From Winogradskyella sp. (GTDB taxonomy: Bacteria > Bacteroidota > Bacteroidia > Flavobacteriales > Flavobacteriaceae), in contig SHBX01000013.1 in NCBI GenBank assembly GCA_004211785.1, forward strand, positions 1 to 64,000: a stretch of DNA of 64,000 nt. The letters run 5' to 3'. Below the pieces are notes generated by a model. The model was given only the letters and a program-made list of their open reading frames with translations. It was not told the origin of the DNA and did no database searches. The position numbers and the translations under genes are program-made. Below, piece after piece: positions 35,825-45,097 of this stretch (its first letter is position 1; the number at the start of each line of letters is the position of its first letter).

Positions 35825-36811
35825 TTAAATTGTCATTATATCTGAAACTCTAATGAGTTCCATATTAATTTTTGATTTTCCTTTTACAGCTTTATCAAAT
35901 GGTGTTAAATCCATAATATCATTTTTAAGACCAACCATATAGTTACTTTTTCCTTCGAGTAAACTCTCAACAGCCTTAACTCCCATTCTACTTGCTAAAA
36001 CTCTATCAAAGCATGATGGACCGCCACCACGTTGCATGTGACCTAAAACGGAGACTCTAACTTCGTACTCAACCATGTTTTCTTCAACATAATCAGCTAA
36101 TTCAAAAACATTCTTGCCGATTTTATCACCTTCAGCAACGACAACGATACTAGACGATTTACCTGATTGCTTACTTCGTCGCAAAGACTCTAATAACCTG
36201 TCTAATCCCAAATCTTCCTCAGGAATTAAAATTTCTTCTGCACCAGCACCAACGCCCACATTTAGAGCAATATGACCAACATCACGTCCCATAACTTCTA
36301 TAAAAAATAATCGGTTATGTGAACTCGCCGTATCTCTAATCTTATCAATAGCTTCTACTGCAGTATTTAAGGCTGTATCGTAACCCAAAGTGTGTGTGGT
36401 ACCAAAAATATCGTTATCTATGGTTCCAGGGATTCCCATTACTGGGAAATTATATTCTTGATTAAAAATCATTGCTCCTGTAAAACTACCATCACCTCCA
36501 ATAACTACAAAGGCGTCAATTTCGGCTTTTCGAAGTTGCTCATGAGCTTTTGCTCTACCTTCTTTAGTTCTGAATTCTTTAGAACGAGCAGATTTTAAAA
36601 TTGTGCCACCTTTATTGATTATGCCTTTTACGCTACGAGCGTCCATTTTTACAAAATCGCCTTCAATCATTCCTTCGTAGCCTCTGTAAATTCCATAACA
36701 CTCTATGTCGTGAAACGCACATGTTCTAACTACAGAACGAATGGCAGCATTCATTCCTGGAGAGTCACCTCCAGATGTCATTACGCCTATTTTTTTTATT
36801 GAATTAAGCAT
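35825..36811 (-). CDS. pfkA: ATP-dependent 6-phosphofructokinase
   Basis: This 328-residue enzyme phosphorylates fructose 6-phosphate, the committed step of glycolysis. Seen motifs are GVMTSGGDSPGMNAAIR at the start, GGDGS (105-109), GIPGTIDNDI (126-135) with the catalytic Asp132, VEVMGR-like IEVMGRDVGHIAL, and LGHMQRGGGPS. A Gly at 108 and Gly at 129 (instead of the Asp and Lys seen in pyrophosphate enzymes) indicate ATP as donor. It leads a unit with gap. No clear -7 element was found in the 145 bases before it, where a terminator for tamB lies. Confidence 0.96.
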   Translation of the reverse strand: MLNSIKKIGVMTSGGDSPGMNAAIRSVVRTCAFHDIECYGIYRGYEGMIEGDFVKMDARSVKGIINKGGTILKSARSKEFRTKEGRAKAHEQLRKAEIDAFVVIGGDGSFTGAMIFNQEYNFPVMGIPGTIDNDIFGTTHTLGYDTALNTAVEAIDKIRDTASSHNRLFFIEVMGRDVGHIALNVGVGAGAEEILIPEEDLGLDRLLESLRRSKQSGKSSSIVVVAEGDKIGKNVFELADYVEENMVEYEVRVSVLGHMQRGGGPSCFDRVLASRMGVKAVESLLEGKSNYMVGLKNDIMDLTPFDKAVKGKSKINMELIRVSDIMTI

Positions 36812-36873
36812 TCACTTTTTTTATTTACAGTAAAATTAGGAAACAAAACACACAATATTATGACTTAAATCAT

Positions 36874-36897
36874 AAAAAAAAGATGCCTAAAGCATCT
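36874..36897 (-). terminator. Terminator after tamB
   Basis: AGATGC (36881-36886) and GCATCT (36892-36897) with a five-base loop; on the minus strand the stem is followed by a run of T. It lies about 60 bases past the tamB stop. Confidence 0.8.
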
Positions 36898-36956
36898 CAA
36901 ACGTTATAGTTAATAATTATTTTGGTGTTTTATTGTATATATAATAATTATGGATG

Positions 36957-39900
36957 CTAATTTTGCTTTTTCTTCACTGACATAAAATCTGGCATCACCT
37001 CTTCTTCACTCTTTTTAGCCTCTTCTTTTGCCTTGTTTTTATCTTTTTTATTCTTACCAGAAAATATTTTTTGCAATAGTTCTTTAAAGTTATCAAACTC
37101 TACATTATAAGAAATACCAAGTCCCTGAGTAAACCCTATTTCTTCTCCAAAGTTTCTAATAGAATTCTCCCTATTAAAAACTGTGGCTCTTAAGGTTCCA
37201 TCATCATTTAGTAACCAATCAATTTGTACATCACCAGCAATAGTGGTCTGTGTTGTGCTACCAAAAGGTACACCAACCTTACCATTTATTAATACTTTTT
37301 CTGATAGCTTGGTTTCAAGTGTAAGCCCTACTCTACTTTGGTTTTCAAATTCAGGGTTACTCTGCGCTAAATCTATATCTACACCTATTTTAAAATTATC
37401 ATTATCATCTCCAAAAACACTACCAATAATTCCATTTAGTCGTTCTGAAATTGTGCCTGTAAAATCTAAAGAGCCTCCAAAGAAACTACCTGATGTTAAT
37501 AAAAATATGGCCTGATTACTTCTTTGTTCTTTCGAAGATAAACGATAATCGAGCTCTGCTCTAATCGTAGATTCAACATTTGGAAAATCAAATGTAAAGT
37601 CTGGGTCTGGTTTCTCTAAACGTCCTGTTAAATTAATTTCAAGATTTACAGGTATTTCCCTGTTAATAGGCGCATCCAATAATGTTGAAGGGTTTGCAGT
37701 TGTGCTATATAATGCCTTAAGGTTTATTTCAGCATTTAAGGGGTCACCGTCCCAAGTAATATTTCCATCTGGTTCTACTGTAAATAACTTCTCTAAAATT
37801 GCACCATATTTAAATTTGTAAGTGCCTTCTGACACAACAAAATCTCCATACATTTCAAACTTCCCATTGGTATTAATAAAAATACCTAGATTCCCATTTC
37901 CTCTACCTTTTATGGTACTACCAGAATCTTTATCTATAACAATTTCTATTTCGGCATTAGGGTTTACATCCAGGTTAAACTCAAGATTTAATCCTTTAAT
38001 TTCTGTTTGAGTAATGGTTTGTCCTTTTGCTCTATCTACTTTTTCTTCTGGACTCAAAAACTTGATATATGAATTATCTCCAAAGCTCTCAGCATCATTT
38101 AATGGAATATTAAATACTGTGCCTTCTTCAGTTCTACCATCAACATATATGGTTAAATTATCAGTATAACCTTTAATATTAGCCTCTCCAGAGACAAATC
38201 CTATTCCGTAATAGAGTTCGTCTTCAGATTCTTCAGTATCTAAAACCAATAATCTGTCAGTGGTTAAATCCAATCCTAATTGCCAATCACTAAAATTATT
38301 ATGCTCAATAAATCCATTTAAAAAACCAGTGGAAAAATACCTAGAATCTGTAAGCGCGACATTATTAAAAATAAATTGCTGCTTTTTCAGTGTCACCCTA
38401 GAATCGAAATCGAAACTATAATCTACATTAAGGTAAGGGATACCAAGACCTGCTTTATCTAATAACAACTCACCATCTATATTCGGTTTCTTTAAACTTC
38501 CACTAACCTTTGCATTTCCAGAAACTAAACCTCTAATGTTACTAATTACGCCTTCTCCTAATGGATTAAGTGGGTCGATTAAGAAATCTTCGAAAGCTAC
38601 GTCTACATTAATATTTGGATTTCTTTTATTGACATCTACAAAACCTGTAGCATCTAATGTTTTTACATTTGTGTTTTGTAAACCAACATCAATATAGTAT
38701 TTGGTTAAAGAATTGTCTCCTTTTACAATAGCTTTTAGATTACCTAAGTTGTATTCGTTAACATTAAACTGCTCTATTTCTATATCTGATTTTGGTAGGT
38801 AAATGCCATTGTTTTGCAACAATGCTAAATTTCCATTTACGCGCCCCGCAAGTGCCAAACTATCTATCCTAGGCGTAATTTTTACAAGTTGTACATTCTT
38901 AAAGCCCAGTTTTAAATCTTTATAGGTAGAATCTCTTAAAACACCTGCCAGTAATATCTCTTCATCGACTTGATTAATTCTAATATCATCAATCTTAAAA
39001 TTATTAAAATCGCTATCGAAGGTTATTTTATTAAGATTGTCTTTATTAGAGTTTACAAACCAATCAAAGCCTTTGAACTTAAATTCTGATTTTTGAAACC
39101 CTACTACAGATTTATTCTCTTCTGAAATAGTGTAGAAAAGATTCATATCGTAATCATCAGCATTATTTTCACCGCCTTTAAATTCGGATTTTATAAAAAG
39201 AGTATCGCGCTTTGTAACATTAATAAGACTAAAATCTGAAATATTATAAACATCAGAATCTAAGTTTTTGACTTCTAAAAATGTATTATAAACGGGATTA
39301 CTATTATCAACCTCTAAGCTAACGCTTGTGGCAATGTAATCTTTAAATGATATTTTTGGCGAATTAAATTCGAGTTCAAAACCTTTTTCATCAGTTTCTA
39401 TGCGACCTTTAACTCTTGTATTTTGCCCTAAATTAAGATCTTTGTCAAATACCGCTGCAATTTGATTGTAAATCTTAAAATTAAAATCTAAGTATTGTCC
39501 TTCAGAAATATCATGCGGCTGATAATTTGTATAAATACTACCTAGAGCATTTTCGGCAAGCATAACAATTTCTTCAATATTAAACTTTCCTTTTGCTTGA
39601 CCACTGATAATATCTGGCGAATTTACTGCAATAGTTCTTATATCATTATCAAAACTTGAAACAATATCAAAATCCTTAAAACTATATCGGCTGTCTTGAT
39701 TTTTATAGGTCGTGTTCTTTATGTTTATTTTTCCTCGGAGATTATCATAAGTAGAACCCGTAACAGCCATATCTACAAAACCCCGAAATTCTGAAATACT
39801 GTCTCTAGTCACAAAATTTAAAGCTCTAAGGTTGGCGTAAGTTACATTAGCTTTAAAGTCAAATTTCCTAATCTCTTCAGACATATCAGCAAGACCATTA

Positions 39901-41342
39901 AAGTCCAATATGATATTAGGATCTTTGGTATTAAGCTTACCGTTAAAGATATTCTTCCCAACATCACCTGAAACATCTATACCAGAGTATCGGTAGTTAT
40001 TATAATCTAAATAAGAGACATTTCCTTTTATATTTGTCTCAATGTCTTCTAAAGCAAAATTTTTTCCTTCGACATCAAGATTTAAAGATGTATCACCAAC
40101 AAGTGGGTCATTAAGCATAGTGCCAATATCAAAATCTTCGAGTATTATATTACCGATGTAATTGGCATTATCAATATCATCAATATTAGTGAGTTTTAGA
40201 TTAGATTTTACAAAACCTAATTCTGTGGTAATATCTAAATCGGCATCAATCACTTCATTTGTAATTACAGATGTTCCTGTAAGTCTAAAGTTACCAACCT
40301 TAGTAAAAACGCTAGGAATAGACTTACCAAGCACATTTGGAAGTAGTGCCGTTAAATCTCTATAATTTGAAGATAAATTTCTATAACGCCCATCTAATAC
40401 AAAGCTATCTTCTGCACTATTAAACAAGTTTTTAAAGTTTATATCTCCGATTATTTTGGTATTCCTTGTTGTGCTAATGTTTAGATTCTTAGCATGCAAA
40501 TCATTTAAAGTACCTGATAAATCTACATTAAGGCTAGCTTTCTGGTTAGTACCAAATTCATTATAGAATGCATTAAGCTCACTCAATTGAACATGAGAAT
40601 CTTTGAAGCTAGCTGAGACTTTTACTTTGTTTGTAAACTCTTTAAAATCTTTGCGATCATAATCAAAACGAAGGTTACCAATTAAGTTTGAAGTCTTTGT
40701 TTTAATATTCAATTGCTCAAAACTCATATGGTCGAGCGTGTATTCAAAATTTGCCATTAGGTTATCTACTCTAACACCTCTAGCATCTAAAAAACTAAAT
40801 TTATTTATACGAGTCCTTACCTCTGGCCCATTAATTAAAAAATCTGTAGTATTTGCGTTAAGCTCAGTAAACTCTATAATTTCTGGAGCTTCTTTATTTT
40901 CATCTGTTAAGCGAAAAATTCCATTGTAAATAGAAATGTCACTAGACGATAACAAAAAACTACTTGGGCCTTGACGTGGATTATCATCTTCAAAACGCTC
41001 CACAAAAATATCTAAATTGGTATCTGTATCACCTTCGTATGTTTTAAGGTTGAATACTAAGTCTTCTATATCAACATCTCCAAAAGTTAGTTTGCCATTA
41101 TAAAGGTTGTTAACACTGATAATTGAAGTGTTCAATTCGCTAATAGCAAAAAGCGTGTCTAACTTATAATCTTTAATTAAAATTTCTTTGAGTTCTACAT
41201 CGCCATTAAACTGAAGTCCAACCTTACCAATGTTAATATTGGTTTTATATTCTTCGTTTACCTTTTTAGTAGCGTATTTACCAAGCTTAGTTTGTACTGC
41301 AGGAATAGATAGAATCAATACCAAAATAATAAAAAGCAGCAC
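36957..41342 (-). CDS. tamB: Translocation and assembly module protein TamB (DUF490)
   Basis: This giant protein (1461 residues from the GTG at 41342) spans the periplasm from an N-terminal inner-membrane helix to the outer membrane and carries lipid or assists outer-membrane protein assembly. It shows the helix LLFIILVLILSIPAVQTKLG, then repeated short beta strands typical of the beta-taco fold. The conserved C-terminal DUF490 block lies around residues 1080-1390, including LNLEFNLDVNPNAEIEIVID and GDVQIDWLLNDDGTLR. A basic, Glu-rich cytosol-like tail ends it. The start is uncertain: the frame stays open to a TAA about 80 bases upstream, with the sequence IKRVLKIIGKVAAII preceding the GTG, but no ATG, GTG or TTG is found there. 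Confidence 0.88.
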   Translation of the reverse strand: MLLFIILVLILSIPAVQTKLGKYATKKVNEEYKTNINIGKVGLQFNGDVELKEILIKDYKLDTLFAISELNTSIISVNNLYNGKLTFGDVDIEDLVFNLKTYEGDTDTNLDIFVERFEDDNPRQGPSSFLLSSSDISIYNGIFRLTDENKEAPEIIEFTELNANTTDFLINGPEVRTRINKFSFLDARGVRVDNLMANFEYTLDHMSFEQLNIKTKTSNLIGNLRFDYDRKDFKEFTNKVKVSASFKDSHVQLSELNAFYNEFGTNQKASLNVDLSGTLNDLHAKNLNISTTRNTKIIGDINFKNLFNSAEDSFVLDGRYRNLSSNYRDLTALLPNVLGKSIPSVFTKVGNFRLTGTSVITNEVIDADLDITTELGFVKSNLKLTNIDDIDNANYIGNIILEDFDIGTMLNDPLVGDTSLNLDVEGKNFALEDIETNIKGNVSYLDYNNYRYSGIDVSGDVGKNIFNGKLNTKDPNIILDFNGLADMSEEIRKFDFKANVTYANLRALNFVTRDSISEFRGFVDMAVTGSTYDNLRGKINIKNTTYKNQDSRYSFKDFDIVSSFDNDIRTIAVNSPDIISGQAKGKFNIEEIVMLAENALGSIYTNYQPHDISEGQYLDFNFKIYNQIAAVFDKDLNLGQNTRVKGRIETDEKGFELEFNSPKISFKDYIATSVSLEVDNSNPVYNTFLEVKNLDSDVYNISDFSLINVTKRDTLFIKSEFKGGENNADDYDMNLFYTISEENKSVVGFQKSEFKFKGFDWFVNSNKDNLNKITFDSDFNNFKIDDIRINQVDEEILLAGVLRDSTYKDLKLGFKNVQLVKITPRIDSLALAGRVNGNLALLQNNGIYLPKSDIEIEQFNVNEYNLGNLKAIVKGDNSLTKYYIDVGLQNTNVKTLDATGFVDVNKRNPNINVDVAFEDFLIDPLNPLGEGVISNIRGLVSGNAKVSGSLKKPNIDGELLLDKAGLGIPYLNVDYSFDFDSRVTLKKQQFIFNNVALTDSRYFSTGFLNGFIEHNNFSDWQLGLDLTTDRLLVLDTEESEDELYYGIGFVSGEANIKGYTDNLTIYVDGRTEEGTVFNIPLNDAESFGDNSYIKFLSPEEKVDRAKGQTITQTEIKGLNLEFNLDVNPNAEIEIVIDKDSGSTIKGRGNGNLGIFINTNGKFEMYGDFVVSEGTYKFKYGAILEKLFTVEPDGNITWDGDPLNAEINLKALYSTTANPSTLLDAPINREIPVNLEINLTGRLEKPDPDFTFDFPNVESTIRAELDYRLSSKEQRSNQAIFLLTSGSFFGGSLDFTGTISERLNGIIGSVFGDDNDNFKIGVDIDLAQSNPEFENQSRVGLTLETKLSEKVLINGKVGVPFGSTTQTTIAGDVQIDWLLNDDGTLRATVFNRENSIRNFGEEIGFTQGLGISYNVEFDNFKELLQKIFSGKNKKDKNKAKEEAKKSEEEVMPDFMSVKKKQN

Positions 41343-41421
41343 TATAATTGCTGCAACTTTTCCTATTATTTTTAAGACTCTTTTGATAGTTTCTCTTCTT
41401 AATTGATGTGTGTAAAACCTT

Positions 41422-41429
41422 TATATTTG
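41422..41429 (+). promoter_or_regulatory. -7 promoter element for tsaD
   Basis: TATATTTG matches TAnnTTTG and stands about 80 bases before tsaD. A TTG at 41403-41405 is 16 bases upstream, shorter than the usual spacer. The same TATATTTGC sequence occurs at 51188. Confidence 0.5.
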
Positions 41430-41507
41430 CAATTGATTATACGATTCTGTTTAAGGTTTTGGACTATGTATTTCAAAATTAACAATTATTGTGCCTAATC
41501 ATAATTA

Positions 41508-42530
41508 ATGAGTAAAGAAAATATATACATTTTAGGAATAGAATCTTCTTGTGACGACACATCTTCTGCTGTACTCTGTAACGATAAAATTTTGAGCAAT
41601 GTTGTTGCTAGCCAAAAGATTCATGCAGAATATGGTGGTGTTGTACCAGAATTAGCCTCTAGAGCGCACCAATCAAATATTGTCCCAGTAGTTGATCAAG
41701 CCTTAAAACAGGCTAATATTAACAAAGATCAATTACATGCCATTGCCTTTACACGTGGCCCAGGATTAATGGGTTCTTTATTGGTAGGTACTTCATTTGC
41801 AAAGTCGTTAGCTTATGGTTTAGACATTCCTTTAATTGATGTTAACCATATGCAAGGTCACATTCTGGCTCATTTTATTGAAGAAAATGCTTATACAAAA
41901 CCGCCTTTTCCGTTTTTGGCAATGACTATTTCTGGCGGACATACGCAAATTGTAAAAGTCAACAGTTATTTTGATATGGACGTTATTGGCGAAACTATTG
42001 ATGATGCAGTCGGCGAAGCATACGATAAAAGTGGAAAAATCCTTGGGCTTGGATATCCTGCTGGACCACAAATTGATAAGTTGGCACAAACTGGAAATCC
42101 TAAAGCATACCAATTTACCAAGCCAAAAGTTGATGGTTTAAACTTTAGCTTTTCAGGACTTAAAACAGGAATATTATACTTTATACAAAGAGAGACAAAA
42201 AACAATCCTGAGTTTGTAAAAGAGAACTTAGCAGATATATGTGCCTCCATACAATACACTATTATTGGGATACTTATGGATAAACTAAAATCGGCTGTAA
42301 AGCAAACTGGCATTACCCATATTGCTATTGGTGGCGGTGTTTCGGCTAATTCTGGTATTAGGGCTGCACTTAAAAACGCAGAACAAAAACACGGTTGGAC
42401 AACATATATCCCAAAATTTGAATATACTACTGACAATGCAGCAATGATTGCCATTGTTGGTTATTTAAAATATTTGGAAAAAGAATTTTCTGATTTTGAT
42501 ATTATGGCCACGGCTAGATTGAAAATTTAA
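41508..42530 (+). CDS. tsaD: tRNA N6-adenosine threonylcarbamoyltransferase TsaD
   Basis: This 340-residue enzyme transfers the threonylcarbamoyl group onto A37 of tRNAs reading ANN codons, acting with TsaB, TsaC and TsaE. It shows ILGIESSCDDTSSAV at the start, the metal ligands H114 and H118 in VNHMQGHILAHF, the FTRGPGLMGSLLVG nucleotide loop and a C-terminal TTDNAAMIA with the third metal Asp. Length is standard. It heads a plus-strand series: a membrane protein one base later, then a parvulin-like protein and rsmE. None of the partner tsa genes is in this window. Confidence 0.96.
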   Translation: MSKENIYILGIESSCDDTSSAVLCNDKILSNVVASQKIHAEYGGVVPELASRAHQSNIVPVVDQALKQANINKDQLHAIAFTRGPGLMGSLLVGTSFAKSLAYGLDIPLIDVNHMQGHILAHFIEENAYTKPPFPFLAMTISGGHTQIVKVNSYFDMDVIGETIDDAVGEAYDKSGKILGLGYPAGPQIDKLAQTGNPKAYQFTKPKVDGLNFSFSGLKTGILYFIQRETKNNPEFVKENLADICASIQYTIIGILMDKLKSAVKQTGITHIAIGGGVSANSGIRAALKNAEQKHGWTTYIPKFEYTTDNAAMIAIVGYLKYLEKEFSDFDIMATARLKI

Positions 42531-42531
42531 G

Positions 42532-42987
42532 ATGAAGAGTTTATATAAAAGACCATATTTTTATTTCTGGTTAGTAGCATTTTTTATATTCTGCATACGA
42601 TACTTAAGGTATTCAAAGTTAGTAAGCTCATCATTTGATATCAATATACATGATACTTATTTTGTTTCAGCACATAAAGATGTGACTGTAATTTTATGTG
42701 GCTTCTATGTATTAATCGGCATCCTATATTTACTTATAGATTTAGCAAAAGTTAAGCTTAACACAACTCTAGTAAGAGTGCATATGTTCCTTACCATAGG
42801 TGCAATATTTGTGTATTTTATAATAGAATTAATTCTGAAAAAAAACTTTCAACCCTATGAAAATTATAGTAAACTAAATAGTGCAATTGTTTTCTTAACT
42901 TCATTAGTCTTAATAGCGCAATTTCTATTTATATTTAATCTATTAATTGGTTCAATAAAGAATTTTAGAAAAAGACATGGAAATTGA
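42532..42987 (+). CDS. Four-helix membrane protein with a COX1-like HDTYFV-AH motif
   Basis: This 151-residue protein has four membrane segments (about 9-24, 49-70, 79-100 and 116-142). The loop and start of the second helix read FDINIHDTYFVSAHKDVTVILCGFYVL. It resembles the HDTYYVVAHFHYVLS segment of heme-copper oxidase subunit I, but the second histidine of the VAHFH pair is missing, so the heme ligands are not conserved as a set. I therefore treat it as a protein of unknown function that may derive from that fold. It follows tsaD by one base and precedes the parvulin-like gene by 18, so it shares their transcript. Confidence 0.65.
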   Translation: MKSLYKRPYFYFWLVAFFIFCIRYLRYSKLVSSSFDINIHDTYFVSAHKDVTVILCGFYVLIGILYLLIDLAKVKLNTTLVRVHMFLTIGAIFVYFIIELILKKNFQPYENYSKLNSAIVFLTSLVLIAQFLFIFNLLIGSIKNFRKRHGN

Positions 42988-43005
42988 ATTAAACCAAAAC
43001 TAAAC

Positions 43006-43635
43006 ATGAAATATTACTTTATCCTATTTCTATTTATTCCTTTTTTATGCTTTTCTCAAACAAAGCTTGAAGCTTCTATTGATAGTATTACTACAAAAGA
43101 AGAAGCAAAGACCTTTTTGAAATCTCATAAAAATGAAACTAAAGGAAAACTTATAACTTTCAATAAAGAAAAGCATAAAACAAAATTAGCAACAGAACTC
43201 TTTGAGTTATCAAAAGGTGGAAAAAAAGTCGTTAAATCTGAAAATGGAAAAACTATATACAAACTAATTAATAAAAAAACCTCTTCTCATTACAAAGCAA
43301 GTATTATGCTATTTGATAGTAATAAAACAACCATTGCTGAAATAAATTCTTTGCGCTCATTTATATTGAAAGGCATTCGGAATAAAGAACATAAATTCGA
43401 AAATCTAGCTCGTGTTTATTCTGCACACCCAACTGCAAAAACTGGCGGTGACTTAGGGTGGATAAAAAAAGGAACATTTTCTAAACGATTTGAAAAAGCT
43501 ATTGCTGATAAACGTGTTGGGCAAGTTTTTAGCTTTGATGAACACCGTGAGAAAAAACATTATGTTATAATGAAAACTCAAGACAATCAAAATATAGAAG
43601 AAATCACCGTACTTAAAATTACTGAACTTAAATAA
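43006..43635 (+). CDS. Secreted parvulin-type peptidyl-prolyl isomerase
   Basis: This 209-residue protein has a signal peptide (about 1-18, cut before QTKLEA). It has a basic N-terminal part and a C-terminal rotamase domain (about 97-205). The latter has FENLARVYSAHPTAKTGGDLGWIKKGTFSKRFEKAI, the parvulin hallmark in which the pattern xxYSxHPTAxxGGDLGW is characteristic, and a final VIMKTQD strand. It should act in the periplasm on folding of exported proteins, like SurA or PpiD domains. Its stop codon overlaps the rsmE start by one base. Confidence 0.87.
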   Translation: MKYYFILFLFIPFLCFSQTKLEASIDSITTKEEAKTFLKSHKNETKGKLITFNKEKHKTKLATELFELSKGGKKVVKSENGKTIYKLINKKTSSHYKASIMLFDSNKTTIAEINSLRSFILKGIRNKEHKFENLARVYSAHPTAKTGGDLGWIKKGTFSKRFEKAIADKRVGQVFSFDEHREKKHYVIMKTQDNQNIEEITVLKITELK

Positions 43636-44339
43636 TGCAGCTTTTCTATAATCCCAATGTATCCGAAAGTGATGACACCTTTAATTTTGATAAGGATGAA
43701 AGTCGACATATTATAAAAGCACTACGTAAAAAAATTGGAGATATATTACATATCACAAATGGAAAAGGATGGTTGTTTACTTCGGAATTGATTACTGCAG
43801 AACAAAAGCACTGCTCAGCCAAAATCATTTCAAAAAAACAATATAAAAAAAGAGACTATAAACTTCATATTGCAGTGGCACCAACTAAAATGAATGACCG
43901 TTTTGAATGGTTTTTAGAAAAAGCAACAGAAATAGGTATCGATAGTGTTACGCCAATTCTTTGCGACCACAGCGAACGTAAGGTTATAAAAGTGGAACGT
44001 TTTGAAAAAATTCTGCAATCTGCAATGAAACAATCCTTGCAGTTTCATCTACCAGAACTAAAACCTTTGACTACTTTCTCAGACTATATAAAACATGACA
44101 TTTCTGGACAGCGTTTTATCGCACATTGCGAAGAAACTGAGCGTAAATCTCTAAAGTCTGAGATTAAATCTAACTCTGATATTACAATACTTATAGGTCC
44201 AGAAGGTGATTTTAGCACAAAAGAAATTAAAAATGCAATAGCTGCTAGTTTTGTACCTGTTGCTTTGGGGGAAACACGTTTACGTACAGAAACCGCAGCT
44301 ATTGTGGCTTGTCATTCAGTGGCTTATGCAAATGAGTAA
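43635..44339 (+). CDS. rsmE: 16S rRNA (uracil1498-N3)-methyltransferase RsmE
   Basis: This 234-residue SPOUT methyltransferase begins MQLFYNPNVSESDDTFNFDKDESRHIIKALRKKIGD, with its PUA-like domain. The knot region follows, with the motifs TEIGIDSVTPILCDHSERK, LIGPEGDFSTKEI and LGETRLRTETAAIVA, which are diagnostic of RsmE. It methylates U1498 in the small-subunit RNA. Translation is coupled to the parvulin gene by a one-base TAATG overlap. It ends two bases before the convergent DUF1223 gene. Confidence 0.95.
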   Translation: MQLFYNPNVSESDDTFNFDKDESRHIIKALRKKIGDILHITNGKGWLFTSELITAEQKHCSAKIISKKQYKKRDYKLHIAVAPTKMNDRFEWFLEKATEIGIDSVTPILCDHSERKVIKVERFEKILQSAMKQSLQFHLPELKPLTTFSDYIKHDISGQRFIAHCEETERKSLKSEIKSNSDITILIGPEGDFSTKEIKNAIAASFVPVALGETRLRTETAAIVACHSVAYANE

Positions 44340-44340
44340 T

Positions 44341-45072
44341 CTATAAATTTACTTGTGTTGCAGCATTTATATCTAGTGCATCATTTTCTATAATAAGCAC
44401 TAAAGATAGGTTATCTTTTTCTTCAACTATTTCAGGAATTATTATTGACCCTTTTCCTATAGTCTTATCAATTTTAAATTTCTGTTCTGAGATAACAATA
44501 TTACTATTTACCAATTCTCTATTTCTATTTTCTCCACGTTTTACAGATGTTCTTCTTTCGTCAATTACCAATACAATTCGGAGATTGTCATCAGATTGTA
44601 AACCTTCAATCTTATAATCAAAATTTACAATGTCATCATCTTTAATTACCTTGGATAAGCTTATATTGCTTTTAGGTTTTTGCTTTGCGTATTGCGTAAT
44701 TTTTTGTTTTAATTTTTGTCTATTCGAGCCCACAAAGTGTTCTCTTCCATTCACTACCAACTGCGGCGTATATATGGTACTGCTATAAAATTTAGAGCCA
44801 TATTTTCTTTGTTTATTAGTAAATTCTTCTTTGCTAAAAGGGTCTTTCCATCCTATATAATTCCAATAATCTACATGATATGATAGTGCAATAATATTAT
44901 TGGACTTCACTTGTTTAAGCAGCTTATCCGCTGGCGGACAACTGGAGCATCCTTGAGAAGTAAAGAGTTCTAAAACTATTGGGTTATTCTCCAAAGTAGT
45001 TTCTTTTTCTGCATGAAATGTAGCTCCTAATAAAAATGGAATTATAAATAATGTTAAGACTGTAGATTTCAT
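44341..45072 (-). CDS. Secreted DUF1223 protein with thioredoxin-like CXXC
   Basis: The start is set at the ATG at 45072 (an ATG two codons upstream, 45078, is also possible); a longer frame exists but overlaps the divergent DUF4159 gene. The 243-residue protein has a signal peptide, then IVLELFTSQGCSSCPPADKLLKQ with Cys42 and Cys45, which marks the DUF1223 family of thioredoxin-like exported proteins. YHVDYWNYIGWKDPFSKEEFTNKQRKYG and the YTPQLVVNGREHFVGS loop are typical too. The function is unknown but redox chemistry is likely. Only 25 bases separate it from the divergent DUF4159 start. Confidence 0.88.
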   Translation of the reverse strand: MKSTVLTLFIIPFLLGATFHAEKETTLENNPIVLELFTSQGCSSCPPADKLLKQVKSNNIIALSYHVDYWNYIGWKDPFSKEEFTNKQRKYGSKFYSSTIYTPQLVVNGREHFVGSNRQKLKQKITQYAKQKPKSNISLSKVIKDDDIVNFDYKIEGLQSDDNLRIVLVIDERRTSVKRGENRNRELVNSNIVISEQKFKIDKTIGKGSIIIPEIVEEKDNLSLVLIIENDALDINAATQVNL

Positions 45073-45084
45073 AAACATTCTTTT

Positions 45085-45092
45085 TAAATTTG
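45085..45092 (+). promoter_or_regulatory. -7 element immediately before the DUF4159 gene
   Basis: TAAATTTG matches the consensus but lies only five bases before the first ATG (45098). Initiation would fall on or near that ATG, which would give a leaderless message or point to translation from the ATG at 45125. Confidence 0.5.
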
Positions 45093-45097
45093 AACAT

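Noticed and set aside
36957-41342. Several short plus-strand frames inside tamB, for example at 37183, 40162 and 40738
   Set aside because: They are antisense shadows of the long TamB coding frame, with serine-rich low-information products and no start or promoter signal.
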